The position numbers and the translations under genes were made by a program. Shown here piece by piece: positions 43,948 through 52,122 of a stretch of 64,000 nt of DNA. The stretch spans positions 1,116,001-1,180,000 of the forward strand of contig CAVSQX010000001.1 in assembly GCA_963730225.1 (NCBI GenBank), given 5' to 3'. This stretch comes from CAVSQX01 sp963730225. GTDB lineage: Bacteria > Planctomycetota > Phycisphaerae > Tepidisphaerales > Tepidisphaeraceae. The notes beneath the pieces are model-generated. The model saw only the letters and a program-made list of their open reading frames with translations, was not told the DNA's origin and did not search any database. Numbering within the stretch: position 1 is the first letter of the stretch; every line of letters starts with the position of its first letter.

Positions 43948-45556
43948 TTTGCGGCTCCCTCCGCAGACGCCAGATCATCCGCGGATGAGTATCCGATGTT
44001 CTTCAGAGCCTGCGGTCCCAGACGCTCTTTCAGTTGCGTCAGATACAAACTTCTGGGCGAAACCGGCTGTCCGGGCGAATCGATCGTGCCTTGCGGGAGA
44101 TTGGGGCCTTGGCCGAACGGCTGCGCCGCCAGCTTATTGTCGCCGACGCATCCGATGAGCCAGTTGATCGCCCCCGGCGGATTTTGCACGATATAATCTT
44201 TGGCGGCGCAGTTCCACACGACGCCCCAGCCCATCGTCCAACCGTGCCCCGAGCCCATCGAGCCGCGATCGCGCAGCGTGATTCCGCCCTGCGGCGCCTG
44301 GCAGTTGTCGTACAGAATTCCGGTCGACCAGCGCTGATGCGATTCGGCGTCGCTGTCTCCGGTGAACGTGCAATTGAGCAGCACGATCGGGCCAGCTTGT
44401 TCCGCACCGGTGGCGGTGAACCAAACGTTGTCGGCGTGAACGGCGCAGCGATCCAGCAGCACCTGAGTTGCATTGGTGCAAACTCCGCGGGCTTGGACGA
44501 GCCGGTGTGCAGCGCCTTGCGATTCACCGTCACTCGCTCAAGCGTGATCCGTCGGCCGTTGACGCCGATGCTGTCCATCGTTTCGTCGGCGACGGTGTCG
44601 CGAATCCAGCAGTCCTGCCCGTCCATTCGGATGGCGACGAAATGCTGCTGATCGTGATTGAAGCTTTGCGGCGGGCATTGAATGTGCAGCGATTCCAGGC
44701 CCACCTGCGAAACTTCCGTCGGCGCGGCGGCCTTGAGCACCGAGGCTCCGGGCGGATTCAAATAGCGCGCATCGAGCGAATCGGTCAACGGAACATCCAG
44801 CGTGATTTCGTTGCCGGAAATGGCCGCGATCTTTCGCTGGGTGATGATGTAGCCGGGCGATCGAATCCATGTCTGCGGGCGGCCGTCGCGGACGAGATCG
44901 TCCATGTGCATGAATTTGACCCACGCCTGCGTAACCGGCTTGCGAATGATGATGTCGTCCCCGACGGCCAAATGCGCGGCGCTGGCGACGTGAAAACAGA
45001 GCGTGCCGGATGGGACGTAGGTATCGGAAACGGATGTTTGGAAAGAATCGCGTTGATCGTTGGAGTTGGTTTCGGGCTCGTCATCGAAACTGGGACGGCG
45101 TCGATACGCGCCGGCTTTTCGCACCGAGATGGCAAGGTGCGGCCGGCCGATCAAATTGACGGTGGCGTCGTTGCCGCGAAGCACGACGCCGTCGGCGGAG
45201 ATGGTGATCGTGCCGGCGCAGTTGTAGGATCCCGATTCCAGCAGAACCGTGCCCCGAAAGCCGTTTTGCAGCGCGAGGGCGGAAACCTGGTCGATGGCTT
45301 TTTGGATCAGGGCCGTGTCATCATGGTCGCCGGAGGGCTTGACCGTTTGCTTCACCGGAACATCGGGCAGAGCCACGCCGCCGCCCATGTAGCCGGCGTA
45401 GGAGAAGTCCATGATGCGATCTCCGAGCGGCGTGGTCTTGTAAACGAGTTTCCCATCCGTGCCGGGGTAAACCCATTCGCTCTGCGCCGCATAGGCCGAT
45501 GCGGCGCATCCAAGGATGCCTAGCGAGATCCAACGAAGGACGATGGAGGGATTCAT
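43944..45556 (-). CDS. secreted right-handed beta-helix paralogue (frameshifted)
   Basis: About 537 residues, a tandem paralogue of the next gene: same order of blocks (DRIMDFSYAGYMGGGVALPD, DDTALIQKAIDQVSALAL, SHQRWSTGILYDNCQAP, MGSGHGWTMGWGVVWNCAAK) but without the discoidin-like tail. Start ATG 45556 with signal peptide (WISLGILGCAASAYAA). The frame changes near 44478-44484 between SSKPAEF and ATQVLLDRCAV, where the paralogue has an uninterrupted KPTDFSIEGSQILIDRC, so one base is missing. Likely a secreted polysaccharide-degrading enzyme. It ends with the ATGA overlap at 43944-43947. Confidence 0.78.
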
Positions 45557-45663
45557 GGATGGTATTCGGCCGCGTCCCCGGTGTGAATGCCTGGGGCACA
45601 ACAGCGCGCGCTGATCATACTCAATTGGGGCGCAGGCTGCATCCGCACGGCCGACGTGCCTTG

Positions 45664-46565
45664 CTAGATCTCCAGGCAACTCCAAACGGTGTGAGCGATT
45701 TCGATTGGGCCGGATTTGAGAGCGTAGAGAATCGAGACCAGCGAGACGGCCACCGCCAATGGGCCGCAGAGATACATCGAGCCGGCGATGTCGGCGAAAT
45801 CGCAGTTATTGAACAGTTCCAGCGCAACAGCCGATGCCATAACCACCACGGCGATCAGGACGCCGAACCCCACGACTTTTGCGGCCGATTTTTGCGCCCA
45901 TCGTGGGCCGAGCAGCGCGTCGCGCAGGTTGAAATACAGGAGGCCCAGCAGAAACACATCCGCGCAAACCAGCAAGACCCCGCCGAAAGCCCGGGGGATA
46001 AAAATCCGCACGTCACGATTCCAGCCGAAGCGCCATGCACCCGCGGCGATCACGCAGACGGCGACGGCGACGAGTATGACGAATAAATGACCCGCGATCC
46101 GCGCTACGTATCTCGCGGCGGACTCGGGGGCGCGCAGCCGAACCGGCGCTGGAGGCCAGAGAATCCGCGCTGGGATCGAGGGATGGAGCTTTGAAGCTGC
46201 CGGGTCAGCTCGACGGGGTCGCCGAATCGTCGCGCTGCTTCGGCCAGGGCGGCATCCGAGTCACCCAGATGATCGAACTCCTGCTCGTAGACGCTGGCAA
46301 CATGTGACAGCAATTCCTCGCGCATTTTCATCTTGGCGACCGTGGGCGCGGCGACGGATCGAACAACCCGCTCGACGATCTTCATCTGTGCGAGACGGAT
46401 TCTGAGCACATGCGTCCGCAAATTGTCGAGCTTGAGTCCCAGGCGAATCACGACCTGAGCGGCGACGCCGCCGGGCTCGCGGCACAGGCCCAACAGCAGA
46501 TGTTCGGGCGTCACGAATTTCTGACAGGCTTGCCGCGCCTCGTCGGCGGCGTATTGAATGCTCAT
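45664..46565 (-). CDS. Clp-N repeat 2 + HAAS-like + membrane protein (frameshifted)
   Basis: Starts MSIQYAADEARQ with FVTPEHLLLGLCREPGGVAA, the second half of a Clp N-terminal (substrate/adaptor) domain. Then KMREELLSHVASVYEQEFDHL and AARRFGDPVELTRQLQSS, an HAAS/permease-prefix-like helical unit. After IPRSQ the frame slips (near 46163-46173): the neighbouring frame continues RILWPPAPVRLRAPESAARY into hydrophobic spans (HLFVILVAVAVCVIAAG, then GGVLLVCADVFLLGLLYF and two more) to the stop at 45664. No AAA+ domain is present, so it is not a Clp ATPase. It is cotranscribed with a PadR regulator, a combination often seen for small stress-response membrane modules. Confidence 0.7.
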
Positions 46566-46825
46566 CCGGCGCGCGGCGTCAGTGGCAGCTGGCGCGGAGC
46601 GTTTGGATTCGGCGTTCCGTTCAGCACCATGGCGGCGATCTCGTGCCGAAAGGCGTCGGCGGCCAGCCCAAGTGCGGTCAGGGTTGACGACGTGATGCCG
46701 GAGTATTCGTCCAGCAGCGCCAGCAGAATGTGTTCTGTGCCGACGAAATCATGATTGAACTGCCGCGATTCCTGCTCGGCGCGATCCAGAACCGCCAGAG
46801 CCTGCTGAGTCAACGGAATTTTCAT
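46562..46825 (-). CDS. Clp-N repeat 1 protein, probably N-terminal part of the next gene
   Basis: 87 residues: LTQQALAVLDRAEQESRQFN and FVGTEHILLALLDEYSG are the first repeat of a Clp N-domain, and it ends QLPLTPRAG. In full Clp-N domains PLTPRA is directly followed by the second repeat, which here begins in the next frame at 46565. One missing base at the GCC-GGATG junction would fuse both into one protein of about 385 residues with the gene below. Alternatively the ATGA overlap is genuine coupling of two half-domains. Its ATG overlaps the PadR stop. Confidence 0.7.
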   Translation of the reverse strand: MKIPLTQQALAVLDRAEQESRQFNHDFVGTEHILLALLDEYSGITSSTLTALGLAADAFRHEIAAMVLNGTPNPNAPRQLPLTPRAG

Positions 46826-47166
46826 GCCTTGGCTCCAAGTATGTTGCCGATGATTTGCACGAACTGCTGAAACTCACCGCGTGCGGTCTCGAATTGCCGG
46901 CGACCTTTGGGGGTCAAACGGTAGATCCGTCGACGTGGGCCGCGGCGCGGGGAGGAATTTTCCTCCCATTGGCCCTTGATCATCCCCTGAGCTTCCAGGC
47001 GATAGAGCGCGGGATAGAGCGAGCCTTCCTTGAGTTTAAGAGCCCCCGAGCCCGCCAGTTCGAGTCGATGCAGGATTTCAAAGCCGTGGGCATCGCCCTG
47101 GCGGAGGGTCGAAAGGACGAGCGTTTCCAGGTGTCCGCGAAGGGCATCGCCGTGGATAAGTGGCAT
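46822..47166 (-). CDS. PadR-family transcriptional regulator
   Basis: 114 residues. Winged helix typical of PadR: LETLVLSTLRQGDAHGFEIL, LKLKEGSLYPALYRLEAQGM, then the basic wing (SSPRRGPRRRIYRLTPKG) and a short C-terminal dimer helix. PadR proteins repress stress or efflux genes and often repress themselves. It is first in a three-gene operon with the Clp-N/membrane protein. A textbook promoter lies directly upstream and places the transcript start at or next to the ATG, so the mRNA is likely leaderless. Confidence 0.88.
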   Translation of the reverse strand: MPLIHGDALRGHLETLVLSTLRQGDAHGFEILHRLELAGSGALKLKEGSLYPALYRLEAQGMIKGQWEENSSPRRGPRRRIYRLTPKGRRQFETARGEFQQFVQIIGNILGAKA

Positions 47167-47172
47167 GCTTAA

Positions 47173-47201
47173 TATTTAGTCTGTCTATGTAATTATGTCA
47201 A
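47173..47201 (-). promoter_or_regulatory. sigma-70 type promoter of the PadR operon
   Basis: On the minus strand TTGACA (47201-47196) and TAAATA (47178-47173) are separated by exactly 17 bases. The -10 element ends seven bases before the ATG at 47166, so RNA should start at about the start codon and the message would have little or no leader. Confidence 0.8.
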
Positions 47202-47287
47202 GGGGAAAGTCTCGCTCGGCGACGACCGGGAAAAGCAATCCAGTCGGCGCGGTGCTGGCATGGGAAATTTCGGTCCGGCGGGGTATA

Positions 47288-47303
47288 CTCGGAATATTCC
47301 GAG
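47288..47303. promoter_or_regulatory. 16-bp perfect palindrome upstream of the molybdenum hydroxylase operon
   Basis: CTCGGAATATTCCGAG is a perfect dyad 35 bases before the first hydroxylase gene. A TATACT at 47284-47289 that could be a -10 element overlaps its left arm. It is a good candidate operator for a dimeric regulator controlling the operon; which protein binds is unknown. Confidence 0.6.
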
Positions 47304-47338
47304 GCTCGTGGAAGTTACTTGGGCGGCAGGAGAAGCCT

Positions 47339-47972
47339 ATGGCTGATTCGAGCGATCGACGGACACAGCCGAGCCGACGCGGGTTTTTGAAGAGCGTCGG
47401 CGCCGCGGCCGTGGCGGCGGAAACGCTGCTGGATCGGGTGTCGCATGCCGCCGAGGCGGGGGAGTTGGCGGCGGCCAATGGAGTCATTTCGGGATCGACA
47501 CGCGTTGTTCTGAAAGTGAATGGAAAGGATCGGCCGGTCGTCGTTGAGCCCAGAACGACGCTGCTGAGTCGCCTTGCGCGATCGGCTCGAACCGGCGATC
47601 ACGGGGCCCAAGCTCGTATGCAACGCTGCAACCTGTGGAGCGTGCACGGTACTGCTGAATGGCAAGCCGGTTTATGGGTGTTCGGTATTGGCCGTTGATG
47701 TCGCGGGGCAACCGATTTCTACCGTCGAAGGGTTCGGCTCGCCGGAGAATATGAGCCCGGTGCAGGCGGCGTTCGTGGAGAAGGATGCGATGATGTGCGG
47801 GTTCTGCACCGACGGGTTCGTGACATCGGTAACGGCGCTACTGCGGAAAAACCCCAATCCGACGGTGCCGGAAGTGCGGCAGGCGTGCAAGGGGAATTTC
47901 TGCCGCTGCGGAACGTATCCGCACATCTTTGAAGCCGCGCTGTCCGCGGCGAAGAATGCGTCGAAGGTTTGA
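47339..47972 (+). CDS. paoA: Tat-exported [2Fe-2S] subunit of xanthine oxidase-family enzyme, PaoA-like (frameshifted)
   Basis: Start ATG 47339 with AGGAGA upstream. Twin-arginine signal SRRGFLKSVGAAAVAAE, so the enzyme is exported folded. The first frame reads LKVNGKDRPVVVEPRTTLLS, the ferredoxin-like start, then slips near 47566-47573; the next frame gives LRDRLEPAITGPKLVCNAAT with CGACTVLLNG (first [2Fe-2S]) and MMCGFCTDGF plus NFCRCGTY (second cluster). One extra base explains the slip. About 210 residues; small iron-sulfur electron-transfer subunit of a molybdenum hydroxylase such as the E. coli periplasmic aldehyde oxidoreductase PaoABC. Confidence 0.83.
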
Positions 47973-47985
47973 GGCGGGAACGCTT

Positions 47986-50186
47986 ATGCCCACCACACAG
48001 CCCACAGCCGGGAAGAAAATGATCACGGTGCCGAAGGTGGTCAACGGGATCACGACGGAAGTCGAGATCGAGGTGGATGACACATCGAGTCTGACCTGGG
48101 GGCCCAACGACAAACATCGGCTGCTGAATACTCCGCTGGCTCGCGCCGACGGGCCGGTCAAATGCACGGGGACGGCGATTTACACGCACGATGTTCGATT
48201 GCCGGGAATGGTGCATGGGTATTTTGTCTGTTCGCCGTACGCGCATGCACGGGTGAAAAACGTCGAAACGACGGCGGCGCTGCGGATCTACGGGGTGTTG
48301 GCGGTGGTGCCGATCACCAACGAAGCTCGATATGAAGGCCAGCCGGTGGTTGCGGTGGCGGCCCAGACGGTGGAACTGGCGGAAGATGCGGCGCGGGCGG
48401 TGGTCGTGGAGTACGAGCAGTTGCCGTTTGTCGTGACGGCCGACGATGCGCTCAAGCCCGATGCGCCGAAGGTTTTTCAGAATCAATCGTGCGCGTCGAA
48501 GCGCGGCGATCCGCAGCAGGTCGATGAAGCGCTGGCTGGTTGCGACGCCGTTGTGGAAGCGGAGTATCGCACGCGCATCCTGCATCATTGCTGTTTGGAG
48601 ACGCACAGCGTGGTGGCGGATTATCGCGGCGGGGATTCGGCGACGGTGTACGCCTCGACGCAGGGAACTTTTTCCATCCCCGGCGACGCGGCCAAGGAGC
48701 TGGATCTGCCCAGCAGCAGCGTGGACGGAATCGTGCAAAACATGGGCGGCGGGTTTGGATCGAAGTTTGGAATTGGCATTTGCGGACAGTGGGCGTGCCG
48801 GCTTTCAAAGCAGCTTTCGACGCCGGTGAAGATGGTGCTGGATCGGCGGCAGGAGTTTCTCACTTCGGGAAACGGGCCGGGATCGTGGCACAAATTCAAG
48901 GCTGGTGTGAGCAAGGACGGCACGCTGGTGGCGATTCGGACGATTCAGTACGCGCTGCCGGGCATCGGACGGTCGCGGATCGGCGCTCAGCCGTATCAGT
49001 ACAAAGCCGAGCATGTTTATTATGAAGCGTCGACGATAAACACGAACGAAGACGGGTCGGTGGCGATGCGGGCGCCGGGGTTTCCGCAGGCGTCGTTTGC
49101 GATCGAATCGCTGATGGACGAACTGGCGTACAAAATTGGAATGGACCCAATCGAAATTCGGAAAAAAAATGCGCACGAGGCGGCGTGGCATCGCCAACTG
49201 GATCGGGGAGCGAAGGAAATCGGCTGGGAACGACGAAACCCCATCGCCGGCGCGACACCGGGCCCGCTGAAGCGCGGAATGGGCTGTGGAATCGGCGCCT
49301 GGGGCGGCGGCGGAAGGCCGCAGTGCGTGGTCAATGTGACGATCAGCCGGGATGGGTCGGTGGTGGCGTCGGTGGGATCGCAGGATTTGGGCACGGGAAC
49401 TCGAACGTACATCCGGGCGATCGTCGCGGAGGAATTGGGGCTGAACTGCGAGGACGTGGTGGACAAAATCGGCGACTCACGGCTGGGCGACGCCAACGCC
49501 TCGGGCGGATCGACCACGGCGGCATCGCTGGCGCCGGCGGTGAAGGATGCGGCGCGCAACGCTCGCATCGCCATGGCTCAGCGCATCGCTCCGCTACTGG
49601 GCGCGGCGCGGATGCGGTTCTGTTTGATAATCGGCAAATCGCCAGCGGGGGAAAATCGCTGAGCTGGGCGCAGGCGTGCGCCGCATTGCCGGCGGCCGGA
49701 CTTTCGGTGCGCGGGGAATGGAAGCCGGGATTATCCGGCGAGGGCGCTCACGGTGCTTCGTTTGCCGAAGTCGAAGTGGATGTCGAAACGGGACACGTTC
49801 GCGTGATCAAGATGACGCACGTGCAGGACGGCGGGTTGCCGCTGAATCGGCTGGCGATCCAGAGCCAGATCAACGGCGGAATGATTCAATCGATGGGAAT
49901 GGCGCTGTGGGAAGGGCGCGTCATGGACTCGAATCTCGGCGTCATGCTGAATCCGGGATTCGGCGATTACAAATTGGCCGGAGCGATGGAGATTCCGGAG
50001 TTGGTGCCGATCATCGACGACGGCGACGATCGGCAGGTGGTGATCGGCATCGCCGAGCCGGCGAACATTCCCGGAGTCGGGGCGATCGCCAACGCGGTAT
50101 TCAATGCGTGCGGCGTGCGCGTGAGGGATCTGCCGATTACACCGGACAAGATTCTCAACGGACTCAAAGGTTCGTCGCCAGCGTGA
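47986..50186 (+). CDS. paoC: molybdopterin-binding large subunit of xanthine oxidase family, PaoC-like (frameshifted)
   Basis: About 733 residues from the ATG at 47986. Family blocks: RLLNTPLARADGPVKCTGTA, RYEGQPVVAVAAQTVELAED, VQNMGGGFGSKFG and, in the last part, VGSQDLGTGTRTYIRAIVAE, which contact the molybdenum cofactor; the C-terminus ends NIPGVGAIANAVFNACGVRV, as usual. The frame changes near 49600-49612 (GCGCGGCGCG run) from LLGAARMRF to ADAVLFDNRQIASGGKSLSW; one base is missing. Oxidises an aldehyde or heterocycle. Gene order 2Fe-2S, Mo subunit, FAD subunit differs from the E. coli order. Confidence 0.85.
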
Positions 50187-50201
50187 AGCACGGAGACGAT
50201 T

Positions 50202-51203
50202 ATGAAGGCTTTTGAATGGGCCAACGCGGGAACGGTGGAAGAAGCGGTGAAGCTGCTGACACCGGCGGATGCGTCGGTCGATCCGGATCAGAAGCCGCAT
50301 GCGATGGGCGGCGGGCAGGATTTGCTGACGTCGATGAAGGCTTACATCGTGCAGCCGTCGCGGGTGGTGAATCTCAAGACGATCGCGGGGCTGAACAAAA
50401 TCGAGGATGACGGCAAGGGCGGATTGAAAATCGGTGCGCTGACGACGCTCAGCGAGCTGGAGGAAAACGCCGACGTTCGCGCCCGATTCCCTGGATTGAG
50501 CGAGGCGGCCGAATCGATCGCCACTCCGCAGATTCGAAACCTGGGAACGGTGGGCGGGAATTTGTGCCAGCGGCCGCGGTGCTGGTATTTTCGGCTGGAG
50601 AATTTCAAGTGTCTGAAAAAGGGCGGGACGCAGTGCTTCGCGGATGTGGGCGGGGAAGATAAATACAATGCGATTCTGGGCGGCGGGCCGTCGTATTTTG
50701 TGCATCCTTCCGATCTGGCGCCGATGCTGATTGCACTGAATTCGGAAGTGACTTTGGTGGGACCGGCCGGGCCGCGAACGCTGCCGCTGGAGGAATTCTT
50801 CGTTTTGCCGAAGGTGACGGTGCGGCAGGAGAATGTGCTCAAAGATGGGGAGATCGTGACCGAAGTTCATGTTCCGCCGCCTAGCCCCGGATCGCGCAGC
50901 ACCTATCTGAAATTCAAGGAGCGCGACTCGCTGGACTTTGCGATGTCGGCGGTGGCGGCGGCGGTGACGCTGCGGCCGGACAAAACGGTCGGCGACGCTC
51001 GACTGGTGCTCGGCGGCGTGGCCCCGATTCCGTGGCGAGTGTCGGATGCGGAGAAAAATTTAATCGGCAAGAAGCTGGACGACCAGACTCTATCGCAGAC
51101 GGCGGAAATCGCGCTTCAGGACGCCTCGCCCATGTCGCAAAATGCGTATAAAATCGACTTGACGCAGACGCTGATTCGCCGGGCGCTGGGGAGGTTGGCG
51201 TGA
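50202..51203 (+). CDS. paoB: FAD-binding subunit of molybdenum hydroxylase with [4Fe-4S] insertion, PaoB-like
   Basis: 333 residues. MKAFEWANAGTVEEAVKLL and GGGQDLLTSMKAYIVQPSRV are the FAD-binding start of CO dehydrogenase medium-chain-like subunits. Between them and the later part is a Cys-rich insertion: GGNLCQRPRCWYF, then NFKCLKKGGTQCFAD, four cysteines with the spacing of the extra [4Fe-4S] cluster found in PaoB and 4-hydroxybenzoyl-CoA reductase. This is what points to a PaoABC-like rather than plain xanthine dehydrogenase. Its last codons overlap the start of a small Cys-rich gene (GTGA). Confidence 0.87.
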   Translation: MKAFEWANAGTVEEAVKLLTPADASVDPDQKPHAMGGGQDLLTSMKAYIVQPSRVVNLKTIAGLNKIEDDGKGGLKIGALTTLSELEENADVRARFPGLSEAAESIATPQIRNLGTVGGNLCQRPRCWYFRLENFKCLKKGGTQCFADVGGEDKYNAILGGGPSYFVHPSDLAPMLIALNSEVTLVGPAGPRTLPLEEFFVLPKVTVRQENVLKDGEIVTEVHVPPPSPGSRSTYLKFKERDSLDFAMSAVAAAVTLRPDKTVGDARLVLGGVAPIPWRVSDAEKNLIGKKLDDQTLSQTAEIALQDASPMSQNAYKIDLTQTLIRRALGRLA

Positions 51204-51457
51204 ACGAACAATCGAAGAATATCGCCGGCCACCAGACGCCCTTCTGCGGGGATTTGCGGTCGAAAAAGTATTTTATGCTGGACCAGATTGCGACCGAGGC
51301 CCAGGATTATATGGATCCGAGCGGGCATTGCTGGTGCTATCATACACAGCAGGCGATCGGCCCGGACGGGGAACAGGCTTTTCCGGAAGTCTGCGGGCCG
51401 GGAAGAAAATGCTATCGATCGGCGCTGACGCCGGCGTCGCAACGTGGAAAATCGTGA
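51200..51457 (+). CDS. small Cys-rich protein coupled to the molybdenum hydroxylase
   Basis: 85 residues, GTG start overlapping the FAD-subunit stop. It has five cysteines: TPFCGDLRSKKYFML, then SGHCWCYHTQQAIGPDGE and EVCGPGRKCYRSAL. No known domain; the CWC and CxxxxxC pairs suggest metal or Fe-S binding. Tight coupling suggests a role in maturation or electron transfer for the enzyme. I recall similar small planctomycete proteins but no name. It ends nine bases before the DUF1326 gene. Confidence 0.65.
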   Translation: MNEQSKNIAGHQTPFCGDLRSKKYFMLDQIATEAQDYMDPSGHCWCYHTQQAIGPDGEQAFPEVCGPGRKCYRSALTPASQRGKS

Positions 51458-51465
51458 GGTGCTCG

Positions 51466-52122
51466 ATGAGAAGCAGAATTTTGTTGTCGATTGGTCTTTT
51501 GGCGTGTGTCGGAACGATTTCGGCGGCGACGCCAAAGACGGACAAGATCGCTGGAGATTATGTCGAGGCTCGCACCGCCAGCGTCTTCGCCGGAGCGTGC
51601 CACTACAACGGCGAAGTGGTCACCACCGGCTACGACGCGGTGATGGCGTGGAATTTTGCGTCCGGAACGTGGAAGGGAACCGATCTGGCCGGTCTGCGGG
51701 CGATGGCGGAGGTGAGTTCGCAATCCAATCTGGGCGACGACACGGCTCCGCGAAAGTCCGAGCTGGTCGTGGACGCGTCGGCGACGCACGCACAGGTTGC
51801 GGCGCTGGTTGATTTCCTTCGCACGGATTGCGGCAAGCAATTGGGACAGATCGTTTCGGTTCATCGCACCGATGTGACGTTCGATCGAGTGGGTCGGGAG
51901 TATCGCGTCCAGGCCAAGGGTTTTGGTGAGATGGATGTTCAGCCGATGGCCAACGACGAATGCTGCACGCAGCCGGAGTTGGTCTGGTATTCGCCGTTGA
52001 TGCAGTTGGAACATCGCAAGGTGGGATACACGATCACTTCGAGTTATGTCGCCGGGACGATCGGCGATCCGTGGCAGAGATCGGATGAGAACAGCGCGTT
52101 CTACGGCGCGTTTGCGTTTTGA
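51466..52122 (+). CDS. DUF1326 domain secreted protein
   Basis: 218 residues from the ATG at 51466 with GAGGT upstream; the open frame runs from 51328 but over the Cys-rich gene. Signal peptide ILLSIGLLACVGTISA. Mature part: DYVEARTASVFAGACHYNGE and AVMAWNFASGTWKGTDLAGL are the DUF1326 signature, a beta-rich secreted domain of unknown function common in Planctomycetes and Acidobacteria. Cysteines DECCTQPEL near the C-terminus could form a disulphide or bind metal. It overlaps the end of the convergent lyase gene by 22 bases. May belong to the oxidase operon by spacing. Confidence 0.82.
   Translation: MRSRILLSIGLLACVGTISAATPKTDKIAGDYVEARTASVFAGACHYNGEVVTTGYDAVMAWNFASGTWKGTDLAGLRAMAEVSSQSNLGDDTAPRKSELVVDASATHAQVAALVDFLRTDCGKQLGQIVSVHRTDVTFDRVGREYRVQAKGFGEMDVQPMANDECCTQPELVWYSPLMQLEHRKVGYTITSSYVAGTIGDPWQRSDENSAFYGAFAF

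Noticed and set aside
46104..46825. ClpC or ClpA ATPase fragment
   Set aside because: Only the N-domain is present; there is no AAA+ Walker motif in any frame nearby.
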